Below are positions 24,502 to 31,628 of a stretch of 36,983 nucleotides of DNA, piece after piece. The first letter of the stretch is position 1, and each line of letters opens with the position of its first letter. The stretch lies in the NCBI GenBank assembly GCA_013388985.1, contig JACAEF010000041.1, forward strand, positions 1 to 36,983. The letters run 5' to 3'. The position numbers were made by a program, and so were the translations under genes. Below the pieces are notes generated by a model that searched no databases, was not told the DNA's origin, and worked only from the letters and a program-made list of their open reading frames with translations. Source of the DNA: Rhodocyclaceae bacterium. Lineage in GTDB: Bacteria > Pseudomonadota > Gammaproteobacteria > Burkholderiales > Rhodocyclaceae.

Positions 24502-25929
24502 CTACGCCCCGGCAATCTCATCGCGCAGCATCTTTAGCGCGCCCTGTTCCAACGTCCACGCCTCGTCGCGCAGGCGGTTGGCGTCAAGCACCAAGGCGGC
24601 AATGGCTTTGCGCTCGGGGTCGGGTAGGAGTGGCACGGAGACTTCTCCAGCCATGAAGCGGTCGAATTCGAGAATCACCGAGCCGTAGCTGTATCGAGTA
24701 ATCAACGCTTGGCCGTAATCGCTTGCCAGCCACGCATAGAGATAGCCGGCTTTCTCGTCGTCTGCCGGGATGATGCGCAGCGCGTGCTGATTGGCCGCCC
24801 AGCCGTTCATGTAGGCGGGGATGATCTGAACACGGCCAATCGTGCCGGAACAGGTAATCGCAATCGTATTCGTGGCGAGCGCAATCTCTTCCATATCGTC
24901 CGTGTGCGCGCCACGTGCCAGCCCTTTCAACTCGATGGGATCGACCTGGAAAAGCTGCTTACTGGAAAGCAGCGGGATACCGCCCTTGGGCACATAGACG
25001 CGCTTGCGGAATTTGGTGACGGCGTTGATCGCCTGGGTCAGCCGCGCATCGGAGAGCGGCAGTACCGGCAAGCCGCTGGCGCGAAGCTGTTGCTCAACCC
25101 AACGCGCCGTCGGGTTATGAAACGAGGCATCGAGCCGGCCGGCCCAATCGGCGGCGCGGATGGTGCCGACCACCGGGCCATGATTCAGCGCCGGCAAGGG
25201 CGGCAGTTTCAGCGCGGCGCGCAGTCGCGCGTCGGCGGCATCCAGTTGGTCGTTGGCCGCGTCGCGTTTCAAGGCGGCATCGACAAAGGCGCGGCCGATG
25301 GCGATGCGGCGAATGGCGGGGAGATCGGGGATCAGGACGCGCTCAAGGTGGTGGGGCTCGATGTGCTGGACCACCGAACCGTAAGTCAGGCCGACCAGTT
25401 GCGCGCGGCCCCATTGTGTCCGCAAGAACGCCGCGACATAACCCGCCGTGTCACGATCCGGCGCGGTGATGCGAATGGCGTGCTCTGACAATACCCAGCC
25501 CGCCATGCGCGGGGACGCCAGGCTGACATTGCCAATGGTGCCGGAACGAGAAACCAGCACCGTCCAGGGCTGGATGAGTAGCTGTTCGAGTTTTGGCGTG
25601 TGCTTGCGGCTCAGATAGTTGCCGCGTTCTGGTCGCAGTCCGATGATGTCGGAACTGGAAAGGAAGGGAACGCCATTCGTTTCGCCAACATAGACGCGCG
25701 GAAACCTGGCCCCGTTGTGTGCGTCTTGGCATACCCCGCCTTCCCCCAACACCGCCTTGAGCGGATGCGGGCACGCCTGCAACTCCGCGATGGCTTGTCG
25801 CGCTTCGAGCGCGTAGGCGGAGGCTTCGAGACGCAGTCCCGCGCCCATGACTTCGGTCAGGCGCACGCCGACGCTGCGGCTGGCCAGATGCGCCTTGCCC
25901 TGCGAGTGAGCGCGGGCGGTCTTCACCAT
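24502..25929 (-). CDS. Restriction-modification specificity subunit (HsdS type)
   Basis: A 475-aa protein with two target-recognition domains and a visible internal repeat. TRD1 has GVPFLSSSDIIGL, VSRSGTIGNVSLASPRMAGWVLSEHAIRI and YGSVVQHIEPHHLERVLIPDLP. TRD2 has GIPLLSSKQLFQV, ITCSGTIGRVQIIPAYMNGWAANQHALRI and YGSVILEFDRFMAGEVSVPLLPDPE. Conserved helices follow each TRD. Such subunits read a bipartite DNA target for the methylase partner. The ATG overlaps the methylase stop by 7 bp (ATGGTGA), so both are cotranslated. A degraded copy of the dispersed repeat lies at 24485-24507, over the stop codon. Confidence 0.9.
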   Translation of the reverse strand: MVKTARAHSQGKAHLASRSVGVRLTEVMGAGLRLEASAYALEARQAIAELQACPHPLKAVLGEGGVCQDAHNGARFPRVYVGETNGVPFLSSSDIIGLRPERGNYLSRKHTPKLEQLLIQPWTVLVSRSGTIGNVSLASPRMAGWVLSEHAIRITAPDRDTAGYVAAFLRTQWGRAQLVGLTYGSVVQHIEPHHLERVLIPDLPAIRRIAIGRAFVDAALKRDAANDQLDAADARLRAALKLPPLPALNHGPVVGTIRAADWAGRLDASFHNPTARWVEQQLRASGLPVLPLSDARLTQAINAVTKFRKRVYVPKGGIPLLSSKQLFQVDPIELKGLARGAHTDDMEEIALATNTIAITCSGTIGRVQIIPAYMNGWAANQHALRIIPADDEKAGYLYAWLASDYGQALITRYSYGSVILEFDRFMAGEVSVPLLPDPERKAIAALVLDANRLRDEAWTLEQGALKMLRDEIAGA

Positions 25930-27932
25930 CCGAGCACCGCCGACTTTTTCCAGTCGAGAAATTCGCGCGCAACGACGGGGGTATCGTCATCGACCTGTTT
26001 GGTCGGCCGCAGCACGCGGCGGCTGGCGTCGCCTTGGGCGCCAACCTCATACAACTCGGTTTCCTCGCCCTCGGGCGGAAACAGGATTTCCTCGCCGTCG
26101 TCGTTGCGTTTGTAGAGCACGTTGCCGCGCTTGTCGTGGCCGATGGCGAGCGTCTGCGCCATAAAGATTTCGTAGTCGTCGAGTTGCCCCTGCTTTTCTT
26201 CCTTGCGCATTTCGTCGGCGGTTTTCTTCTGCAACAACAGCACCGAGGTTTGCGTGCCGTTGTTGGGCTGGAAGGTGTCCGGATGCAGGTCGATGCTGGC
26301 GACGATGCGGCAATGGATCATGATCCACCAGCGCACATATTCCAGGTCGGGATTGCCGAGAATGCCATCGGGCAAAACGATGGCCATGCGGCCGCCGGGT
26401 TTGAGCAACTGCCAGCAGCGTTCGATGAAAAGGATTTCCGGCGGGCGCGTGCCGTAAAGCTCGTCGGTCATCCGCCAGCGGCCGTCGTCGCCTTTCTTCC
26501 AGACATGGGCTAGATCAAATTGCGCCAGGGTTTCACGGTCGGAGACGGGCAGCTTGCCGCCGAAGGGCGGGTTGGTGGCAATGACGTCCCAGTGACCGAT
26601 GCAGTCCGGCCCGCGCAGTTCGGCGGGGTCGATCTCCAGCGCCTTGGCGAGCTTGTCGCGGAATTCAGGCTCCCATTGATGCGGATGGGAGAGGCTGTCG
26701 TTTTGCAGGATGTTGCCGGAGCCGTCGTTGTTCATCACCATGTTCATCTTGGTGGCCTTGACCAGCTCGCGGTTGATGTCGAAGCCGAAGAAACAGCGTT
26801 CGGCGGTCTCGCGAATCTTCTCGTTCAGCACTTGCCGGTAGCCATCGCCGGACGGCATGTCGCGCAGCGAGCCTTTGAGTCGATCAATGACTTCGTTCAT
26901 GGCGATGACCAAGAAGCCGCCCGTGCCGCAACTCGGGTCCAAAATCTTCTCGCCCGGCTTCACGTCGAGCATCTGGATGGCCATGCGCTGAACGTTGCGC
27001 GGGGTGAAGAATTCGCCGCGGTCGCCGCGAAGGTTGCTGCCAATCAGTTCCTCGTAGGCTTTGCCCTTCACGTCGATGTGCGTGTCGAGGAAGCTGTAGC
27101 GTTGCAGTTCGCCGACGATGTAGGCGAGCGAGCGCGGCTTGAGAGTAATGACGTCGTTGGCGTCAAAGATCGCCGGATAGCGCTTCTTCACTTCGTTGAA
27201 AATCTTGCCGATGCGGTTCTGCACCGTCAGCCGGCCATCGTTGCTCGCCTTCTCCTTGGCCGTGGCGTAGAACTCCAGCGGCTTGGGGATGTTGCGCTCG
27301 TCGTGAATCTTGCAGAAGATGACCTTCAGCAGCTCGAAAAAGGCTTTGTCCTTCGGCAGGCCGTCGGTGATGTAGATATGGTCGTGACAGGTACGGAAGG
27401 AAAACAACAGGTTGTCGTCGGTCGAGCGCATTAGGCGCTCGCGCGTCGGCCGGTCGGTGTCGTCGATATTGCCGTCGTGCGCGGGGATGTCGTTGGGTTC
27501 CTCCCACTGCACGCGCCCCTCGGCTTCGATGCGGCGAAAGACCGACTTGTGCCGTCCGTTGGTCCACATGCCCCACTGCGCATTAGGGCAGGACGACAGG
27601 TAGGACTTGAGCTGATCCTCGCCGTCCTTTTTGTCGGAAGGCTTCACTTTCTCATGCTTGCATTCGATGATGATGTCGATGTGTTCCTGCTTGTGCAGAG
27701 CGCCATCGGGGAAGATGGCGATGTCGACGCGCTTGGTAGATGAGCCCACCTTGATCGGGAATTCGACGGCGATGCGTTCCGGCTTGTAGCCCAGTTCCTT
27801 GACCAAACGACGCTCGATGTTCTGTCGGACATATTCCTCGGGCGTGTCATTGCGGATCGTGCCGTCAATGAAGTCGCAGATTTTTCCGTCGGGCAGCGTG
27901 GTAATCAGCGGGGCGGTCATCTTTTCTGCCAT
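25923..27932 (-). CDS. N6-adenine methylase fused to an N-terminal PD-(D/E)XK domain (R-M subunit)
   Basis: A 669-aa protein, start ATG 27932 (MAEKMTAP), preferred to the TTG at 27956. Residues about 35-140 resemble the HsdR N-terminal nuclease domain: D70 in RVDIAIF and E90-x-K92 in DIIIECKHEK form a PD-(D/E)XK core. From about 285 comes an HsdM-type methylase: GSNLRGDRGEFFTPRNV, SAM motif I LDPSCGTGGFLVIAMNE (332-341), motif IV NPPFGG (454-457). No separate helicase/endonuclease HsdR gene exists in the window. With the adjacent S subunit this looks like a two-gene BcgI/type IIB-IIG-like or minimal type I-like system. Confidence 0.88.
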   Translation of the reverse strand: MAEKMTAPLITTLPDGKICDFIDGTIRNDTPEEYVRQNIERRLVKELGYKPERIAVEFPIKVGSSTKRVDIAIFPDGALHKQEHIDIIIECKHEKVKPSDKKDGEDQLKSYLSSCPNAQWGMWTNGRHKSVFRRIEAEGRVQWEEPNDIPAHDGNIDDTDRPTRERLMRSTDDNLLFSFRTCHDHIYITDGLPKDKAFFELLKVIFCKIHDERNIPKPLEFYATAKEKASNDGRLTVQNRIGKIFNEVKKRYPAIFDANDVITLKPRSLAYIVGELQRYSFLDTHIDVKGKAYEELIGSNLRGDRGEFFTPRNVQRMAIQMLDVKPGEKILDPSCGTGGFLVIAMNEVIDRLKGSLRDMPSGDGYRQVLNEKIRETAERCFFGFDINRELVKATKMNMVMNNDGSGNILQNDSLSHPHQWEPEFRDKLAKALEIDPAELRGPDCIGHWDVIATNPPFGGKLPVSDRETLAQFDLAHVWKKGDDGRWRMTDELYGTRPPEILFIERCWQLLKPGGRMAIVLPDGILGNPDLEYVRWWIMIHCRIVASIDLHPDTFQPNNGTQTSVLLLQKKTADEMRKEEKQGQLDDYEIFMAQTLAIGHDKRGNVLYKRNDDGEEILFPPEGEETELYEVGAQGDASRRVLRPTKQVDDDTPVVAREFLDWKKSAVLGW

Positions 27933-28085
27933 GAACTTCACTCGAATGGAATGCAAAAGCCGGAGACATGCGCCGCCGGCTGAATTAGAAGAATGCTACC
28001 TGATCGCGTCAAGGGATAGGCTGGAAAGTGACGGGCAAATCCGGGATATTCTCCGGCTAGTCTGGCTCATAGGGCGCGCCATCGC

Positions 28086-28108
28086 AAAGTCGGCGCTGGC
28101 AGGACAGC
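28086..28108 (+). repeat. Dispersed 23-bp repeat, copy 9
   Basis: One mismatch (position 21). It ends 5 bp beyond the stop codon of the leftward DUF3987 gene. Confidence 0.85.
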
Positions 28109-28113
28109 ACACA

Positions 28114-30312
28114 TCAGGCTTTCACCTTCGGATTCACCCGATACCGCACATGCCCGCGCATCTGCCAGCCTGCCGCCTGGGCATCGCGCAACAGCCAGCC
28201 GGCCTCGGTCAGTTCGCCCAGGGCTTGGGCGACGATCTCGGGGTCGTCGAGCAGGCTCCATTGCTTGCGGTAGATGTCGCGGGCAGTGAAGGTTTCCAGC
28301 CCGTCGAGCGCGCCGGCCTGGATGCGCCGGGCCAGTTCGCCCGCAGCCTGACTTTGCAGCATCTGACCAAGGGCGAAGACACGGCGGGCGTGGGCGGCGA
28401 GGTAGCTGCACCAGCCTTGCGCGCGGCGGGCGGCAGCCTCCGACACCGGACCGGGCGCTAGGCCCTGCCGGATGGCGTCGGCGCGGTCGATCAGGTGAAA
28501 CAGCAGCGCCAGCGCGGCAAAGGTCTTGGGTTGCTTGGAGAGGTATTCGACGATCAACGGCGGCGCCTCCGGCGCTTCGATCTGGTTCAGGTGCAGGTCG
28601 TCATACCAGGCGTTGAAAACTTCCTGCGCGGCATCGGCAAAGCGCAGGTGGGGAATCTTGCCGTAGCGGTCGGTTTCGCCCATCAACGCGAAGTCGGCGC
28701 GCGCCAGGGTATCGAAGACGGCGAAGGCGGTATCGCGCGCGGCGGCGTCCGGGTATTCATCGACCATGCCGGTATAGGCTGCGGTGTCGGGATAGACCAG
28801 CAGTTGGAAGCGTTGCAAGAGGCCGTCGTTTTCCTGCCGGGCCTGATAGAGATAGCCGCGCACCTTATCGGGCTGGGTGCCGCCGAGAATGGAGACGCAC
28901 ATGTTGTCGCAGATGACATGCCCGCGCCCGATGCGGTCCAGCGGAAAACTGCCGTGGCCGTTCCAGGCTTCGAGATAAAAGGCGCGATCTTGCTCGTGGC
29001 CTTGTTTCTCCCAGCCCTTGAGCAGGCCGACGAGTTCATCACGGAAGACGAGGATGCCGCGCGGGTTGGCGGAGAGCAAATCGTGCAGGGCTTCGATGGT
29101 GACGTCGTTGGTGCGAAAGCGCGCTTGCAGTGTGCCGGTGGGCGGGGCGGTGAGCGCGGCGAGCTCGGCCTTGATGATCGCGGCGGGACGCACCTGCAAA
29201 ATTCGGCGCTGGCGGGACGGCACTTCCTTCTTGCCCTTGGCTTCAACATAGGCATCGGCTTCGGTTTCCAACCGCGCTTCTTCGCGCTCGGCCTTGATGG
29301 CGGCTTCGAGCTCCTTTTTCAGGAGCTTCTGCTTGATCTTGGTTTCGGGGTCGGCCGCAACGGCCTTGGCCTGCTGGGTGCCTTCCTTGGCGGCGACTTC
29401 CAGACGGCCGAGCGCCTTGAGCATCTCGGCGAGAGACGGGGTTTTCTTTTTCGAGGGCGGGCCGATGATGCCGCCCCACAGGTTGGGAATCACCAGCCAG
29501 TCATCCTTGCGCTTGGGGCGGATGCCAACGGCGGCACCGACCACGGCGGCCAGCGCCACCAGCGCGCCGACGGCGCAGTAATCGACCGGGCATTGCATGC
29601 GATAGGCCACGTCGGCGACCCAGCCGCGCAGCGGCGCGGGGATCAGGTCGGTGTCGAGCGCCGGCACGGCGGGTAGCTGCTGGCCGATGGCTTCGGGCTG
29701 CGGCAGGGCGTCGTATTCGGCCTGGCGCGCGGCGGCGATGAACGGCGCAGGGTCGAGCCAGTCGCCGGGCAGGCGCTCGAAGTGGCCTCCGCCTGGAGGC
29801 GCAAGAAATGGCTGCGAGAGTTTTTCGGCGCAGGCATCCAGCCCCGGCAGGTCGAGTGTCATCGCAAACTGCCGATAGGTGCCTATCCAGTCGCGCGCCG
29901 GCACGGGTGCGGCCAAGGGCAAAATCACGCGCAGCCGCGGCGCCGTTGGGGTGCTGCGCTTGGTGGTGTAGATCGCGGCTTCCCAGCCGGCCAGCGCGGC
30001 GCGGATGCGGTCGAGGTCGGCTTCTTTGTCGATGTCGAGCACCAGCGCGGTCATGGCGATCACATTGGCGTCGTGGCGCGTGCTACCCGGCTTGAACTCA
30101 GCAAAGATCAGCGCGGGAGCGGCTTCCGGGTTGGCGACGCGCGGTGCGGCCTGCATCTGCGCGAAACGCTCCACCAGTGCGTCCCAGCGGGTCTCGGCCG
30201 ACTCGATCTGGTTCGACCTGACGCCGCCTTTCTGCAGGGCGTAGCGCAACAGTCTGTCCAGTGTGTCAGTCACCATTCCCGGGTTCGGCGCGATTTTCTC
30301 CAGGGCGTTCAT
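28114..30312 (-). CDS. Primase-polymerase-like / DUF3987 helicase-like replication protein
   Basis: A 732-aa protein, start ATG 30312 overlapping the stop of the CHC2 gene (ATGA). Residues about 60-190 look like an archaeo-eukaryotic primase-type domain (TALVLDIDKEADL with the acidic strand, AIYTTKRSTPTAPRLRVILPL). Then comes DUF3987: VDYCAVGALVALAAVVGAAVGIRPK, a degenerate P-loop GPPSKKKTP (284-292), RFRTNDVTIEALHDLL, FRDELVGLLKG and SILGGTQPDKVRGYL. Such proteins start or unwind DNA for replication of plasmids and satellites. The odd feature is VPSRQRRILQ at about 364-373, encoded by an in-frame copy of the dispersed repeat within a charged coiled linker. Confidence 0.82.
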   Translation of the reverse strand: MNALEKIAPNPGMVTDTLDRLLRYALQKGGVRSNQIESAETRWDALVERFAQMQAAPRVANPEAAPALIFAEFKPGSTRHDANVIAMTALVLDIDKEADLDRIRAALAGWEAAIYTTKRSTPTAPRLRVILPLAAPVPARDWIGTYRQFAMTLDLPGLDACAEKLSQPFLAPPGGGHFERLPGDWLDPAPFIAAARQAEYDALPQPEAIGQQLPAVPALDTDLIPAPLRGWVADVAYRMQCPVDYCAVGALVALAAVVGAAVGIRPKRKDDWLVIPNLWGGIIGPPSKKKTPSLAEMLKALGRLEVAAKEGTQQAKAVAADPETKIKQKLLKKELEAAIKAEREEARLETEADAYVEAKGKKEVPSRQRRILQVRPAAIIKAELAALTAPPTGTLQARFRTNDVTIEALHDLLSANPRGILVFRDELVGLLKGWEKQGHEQDRAFYLEAWNGHGSFPLDRIGRGHVICDNMCVSILGGTQPDKVRGYLYQARQENDGLLQRFQLLVYPDTAAYTGMVDEYPDAAARDTAFAVFDTLARADFALMGETDRYGKIPHLRFADAAQEVFNAWYDDLHLNQIEAPEAPPLIVEYLSKQPKTFAALALLFHLIDRADAIRQGLAPGPVSEAAARRAQGWCSYLAAHARRVFALGQMLQSQAAGELARRIQAGALDGLETFTARDIYRKQWSLLDDPEIVAQALGELTEAGWLLRDAQAAGWQMRGHVRYRVNPKVKA
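29199..29221 (+). repeat. Dispersed 23-bp repeat, copy 10 (inside the DUF3987 gene)
   Basis: One mismatch (position 4, G to T). Antisense to the gene; the coding strand reads PSRQRRI. Confidence 0.85.
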
Positions 30313-30629
30313 GGCGTGGTCCTCCATGCGCCCAGTTCCTTGGCGGCGGCAACGAAGCCGAGGCCGTAGCGCGCCATGTGAAAGTCCAGCACGCCGCGCC
30401 CGTGTGCGCCGCATTCGGGAACGTGGCAGCGGAAAGCGCCGGTTTCGAGATTTACCGTCAGGCTGGGGTGGGTGTCGTCGTGGAAGGGGCAGCGCGCCGA
30501 GGCATGGCGGCCACTATTACCCGTTGGGCGCAGGCGCTCCAGCTCGGCGGCGTAGTAGGTGAGCGGATCGGGCAGGCGGGCGCGGTCGAAGCGGTCGAGA
30601 CCGTGCCGGCCCGGTACCAAGGTGCGCAT
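30309..30629 (-). CDS. CHC2 zinc-finger primase-type protein
   Basis: A 106-aa protein with one DnaG-type zinc-ribbon: Cys47, His50 (CPFHDDTHPSL), Cys68 and Cys73 (FRCHVPECGAHG). The C-x2-H-x17-C spacing equals that of DnaG; the last pair is C-x4-C instead of C-x2-C. It has only the zinc-finger part, with no TOPRIM domain, and probably recognises template or origin DNA for the next-encoded primase/DUF3987 protein, to which it is translationally coupled. The start ATG 30629 is chosen 10 bp after the AlpA gene; a GTG at 30650 is possible. Confidence 0.85.
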   Translation of the reverse strand: MRTLVPGRHGLDRFDRARLPDPLTYYAAELERLRPTGNSGRHASARCPFHDDTHPSLTVNLETGAFRCHVPECGAHGRGVLDFHMARYGLGFVAAAKELGAWRTTP

Positions 30630-30639
30630 CGCGAAATGC

Positions 30640-30885
30640 TCAAGCCGCACGTTGTTTGGCCTGGGCGGTGCTGGTCAGGCGGCCTTGGGAAGTCATCCAC
30701 TCGTCAACGTCGGCCCGGAAATAGAAGATGCGGCCACGCTTGACGAATTTCGGGCCGGTGCCATTGCAGCGCATCATCGCCAGGGTTTTTTCCGATAGCC
30801 CGGTGTAGATCGAGGTATTCCGGGTGTCCATGCGGCCGTCCGGATAGGTGACAACGTCGAGAGTTTTGAGTTGAGCCTGCGTCAT
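30640..30885 (-). CDS. AlpA/excisionase-family DNA-binding protein
   Basis: An 81-aa winged helix-turn-helix protein of the HTH_17/AlpA type: DTRNTSIYTGLSEKTLAMMRCNGTGPKFVKRGRIFYFRADVDEWM has the helix-turn-helix, the wing (FVKRGRIFYF) and the DVDEWM end typical of the family. AlpA proteins act as excision factors or regulators of integrase and replication genes on satellites such as P4. Start ATG 30885 has GGAGG at the right distance. It heads the leftward chain alpA-CHC2-DUF3987 and is transcribed from a promoter overlapping that of the divergent regulator. Confidence 0.88.
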   Translation of the reverse strand: MTQAQLKTLDVVTYPDGRMDTRNTSIYTGLSEKTLAMMRCNGTGPKFVKRGRIFYFRADVDEWMTSQGRLTSTAQAKQRAA

Positions 30886-31010
30886 GAATGCCTCCATATG
30901 TATTGAAAGACAATACAAGATTACTAACAGACACTATAGATTGTCAAAGAACTAATGTGGTGCTAGAATTCCTTAGAAGGAAATTGAACTTCCGAAAGAA
31001 AGGACTTTGC
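30886..31010. promoter_or_regulatory. Divergent control region with overlapping promoters and operators
   Basis: This A+T-rich 125-bp space drives both arms of the element. Leftward: TTGACA (30942-30947), 18-base spacer, TAATCT. Rightward: TTGTCA (30941-30946), 17-base spacer, TAGAAT (30964-30969). The two -35 boxes overlap, so transcription is likely mutually exclusive. Two inverted repeats sit downstream of each start: GTATTG/CAATAC (30900-30916) and TTCCTT/AAGGAA (30969-30982), likely operators for the AlpA or RHH proteins. Confidence 0.65.
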
Positions 31011-31616
31011 ATGGCAACCGAACATCCGGAAAGCAAACGTAAAGGCGGCGGTGGAAAGCTCTCACGTTCCGAGACCGTGACTGTGCGACTCGATCCGAAA
31101 CTGCGCTATCTGGCGGAACTGGCTGCCCGCAAGCAGCGGCGCACGGTTTCGAGTTTCATCGAGTGGGCGGTCGAGCAAAGCTTCCGTGACGTAACCATCT
31201 ATCACGGCAGCGGCTACAACGGCGACGACAACATCACCATCGAGCAGGATGCCGCCGAACTATGGGATGTCGATGACGCGGAGCGATTCGTTCGCCTGGC
31301 TATCAAATATCCCGATCTGCTTACCCACGACGAGCAGATTTTGTGGAAGGTCTTGCTCGATTCCGAATTGCTCGAACCGGCCAGATTCCGCACGGCCAGC
31401 GGCAAGATCGGCTGGCGATGGGATGTCCTCGAAGACTACATTTTTCCCGCGCTGCGCCAAGAGTGGGGCAGTCTCAATCAGTTCGTCGCGGATGGCAAAG
31501 CGCAAGAATGGGCGATGCTCACGCGCAAGGCCATCAAGGAAGGGCGTGTGTACCCGCGCACGCCGCCGTCTTTGAAAGTCACGCAAGCCGACGACACCGA
31601 GGATATTCCCTTCTGA
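31011..31616 (+). CDS. Ribbon-helix-helix-like regulator
   Basis: A 201-aa protein with AAAGGA before its ATG. After a basic Gly/Lys-rich start comes SRSETVTVRLDPKLRYLAELAARKQRRTVSSFIEWAVEQ, which fits a ribbon-helix-helix DNA-binding domain (beta strand TVTVRLD, helix A LRYLAELAARKQ, turn RTVSS, helix B). The remaining 140 residues (WDVDDAERFVRLAIKYPDLLTHDEQILWKVLLDS...) are not recognised. It is divergent from alpA and 12 bp before the integrase gene, so it probably controls the lysogeny-like switch of the element; this is inferred. Confidence 0.72.
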   Translation: MATEHPESKRKGGGGKLSRSETVTVRLDPKLRYLAELAARKQRRTVSSFIEWAVEQSFRDVTIYHGSGYNGDDNITIEQDAAELWDVDDAERFVRLAIKYPDLLTHDEQILWKVLLDSELLEPARFRTASGKIGWRWDVLEDYIFPALRQEWGSLNQFVADGKAQEWAMLTRKAIKEGRVYPRTPPSLKVTQADDTEDIPF

Positions 31617-31628
31617 CCGGAGCCCGTC

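Noticed and set aside
25931-25953. Possible repeat copy at the methylase C-terminus (KKSAV)
   Set aside because: Only the first nine bases match; the rest diverges, so it was not counted.
28495-29676. 393-aa rightward open frame over the DUF3987 gene
   Set aside because: Antisense shadow; no start signal or domain.
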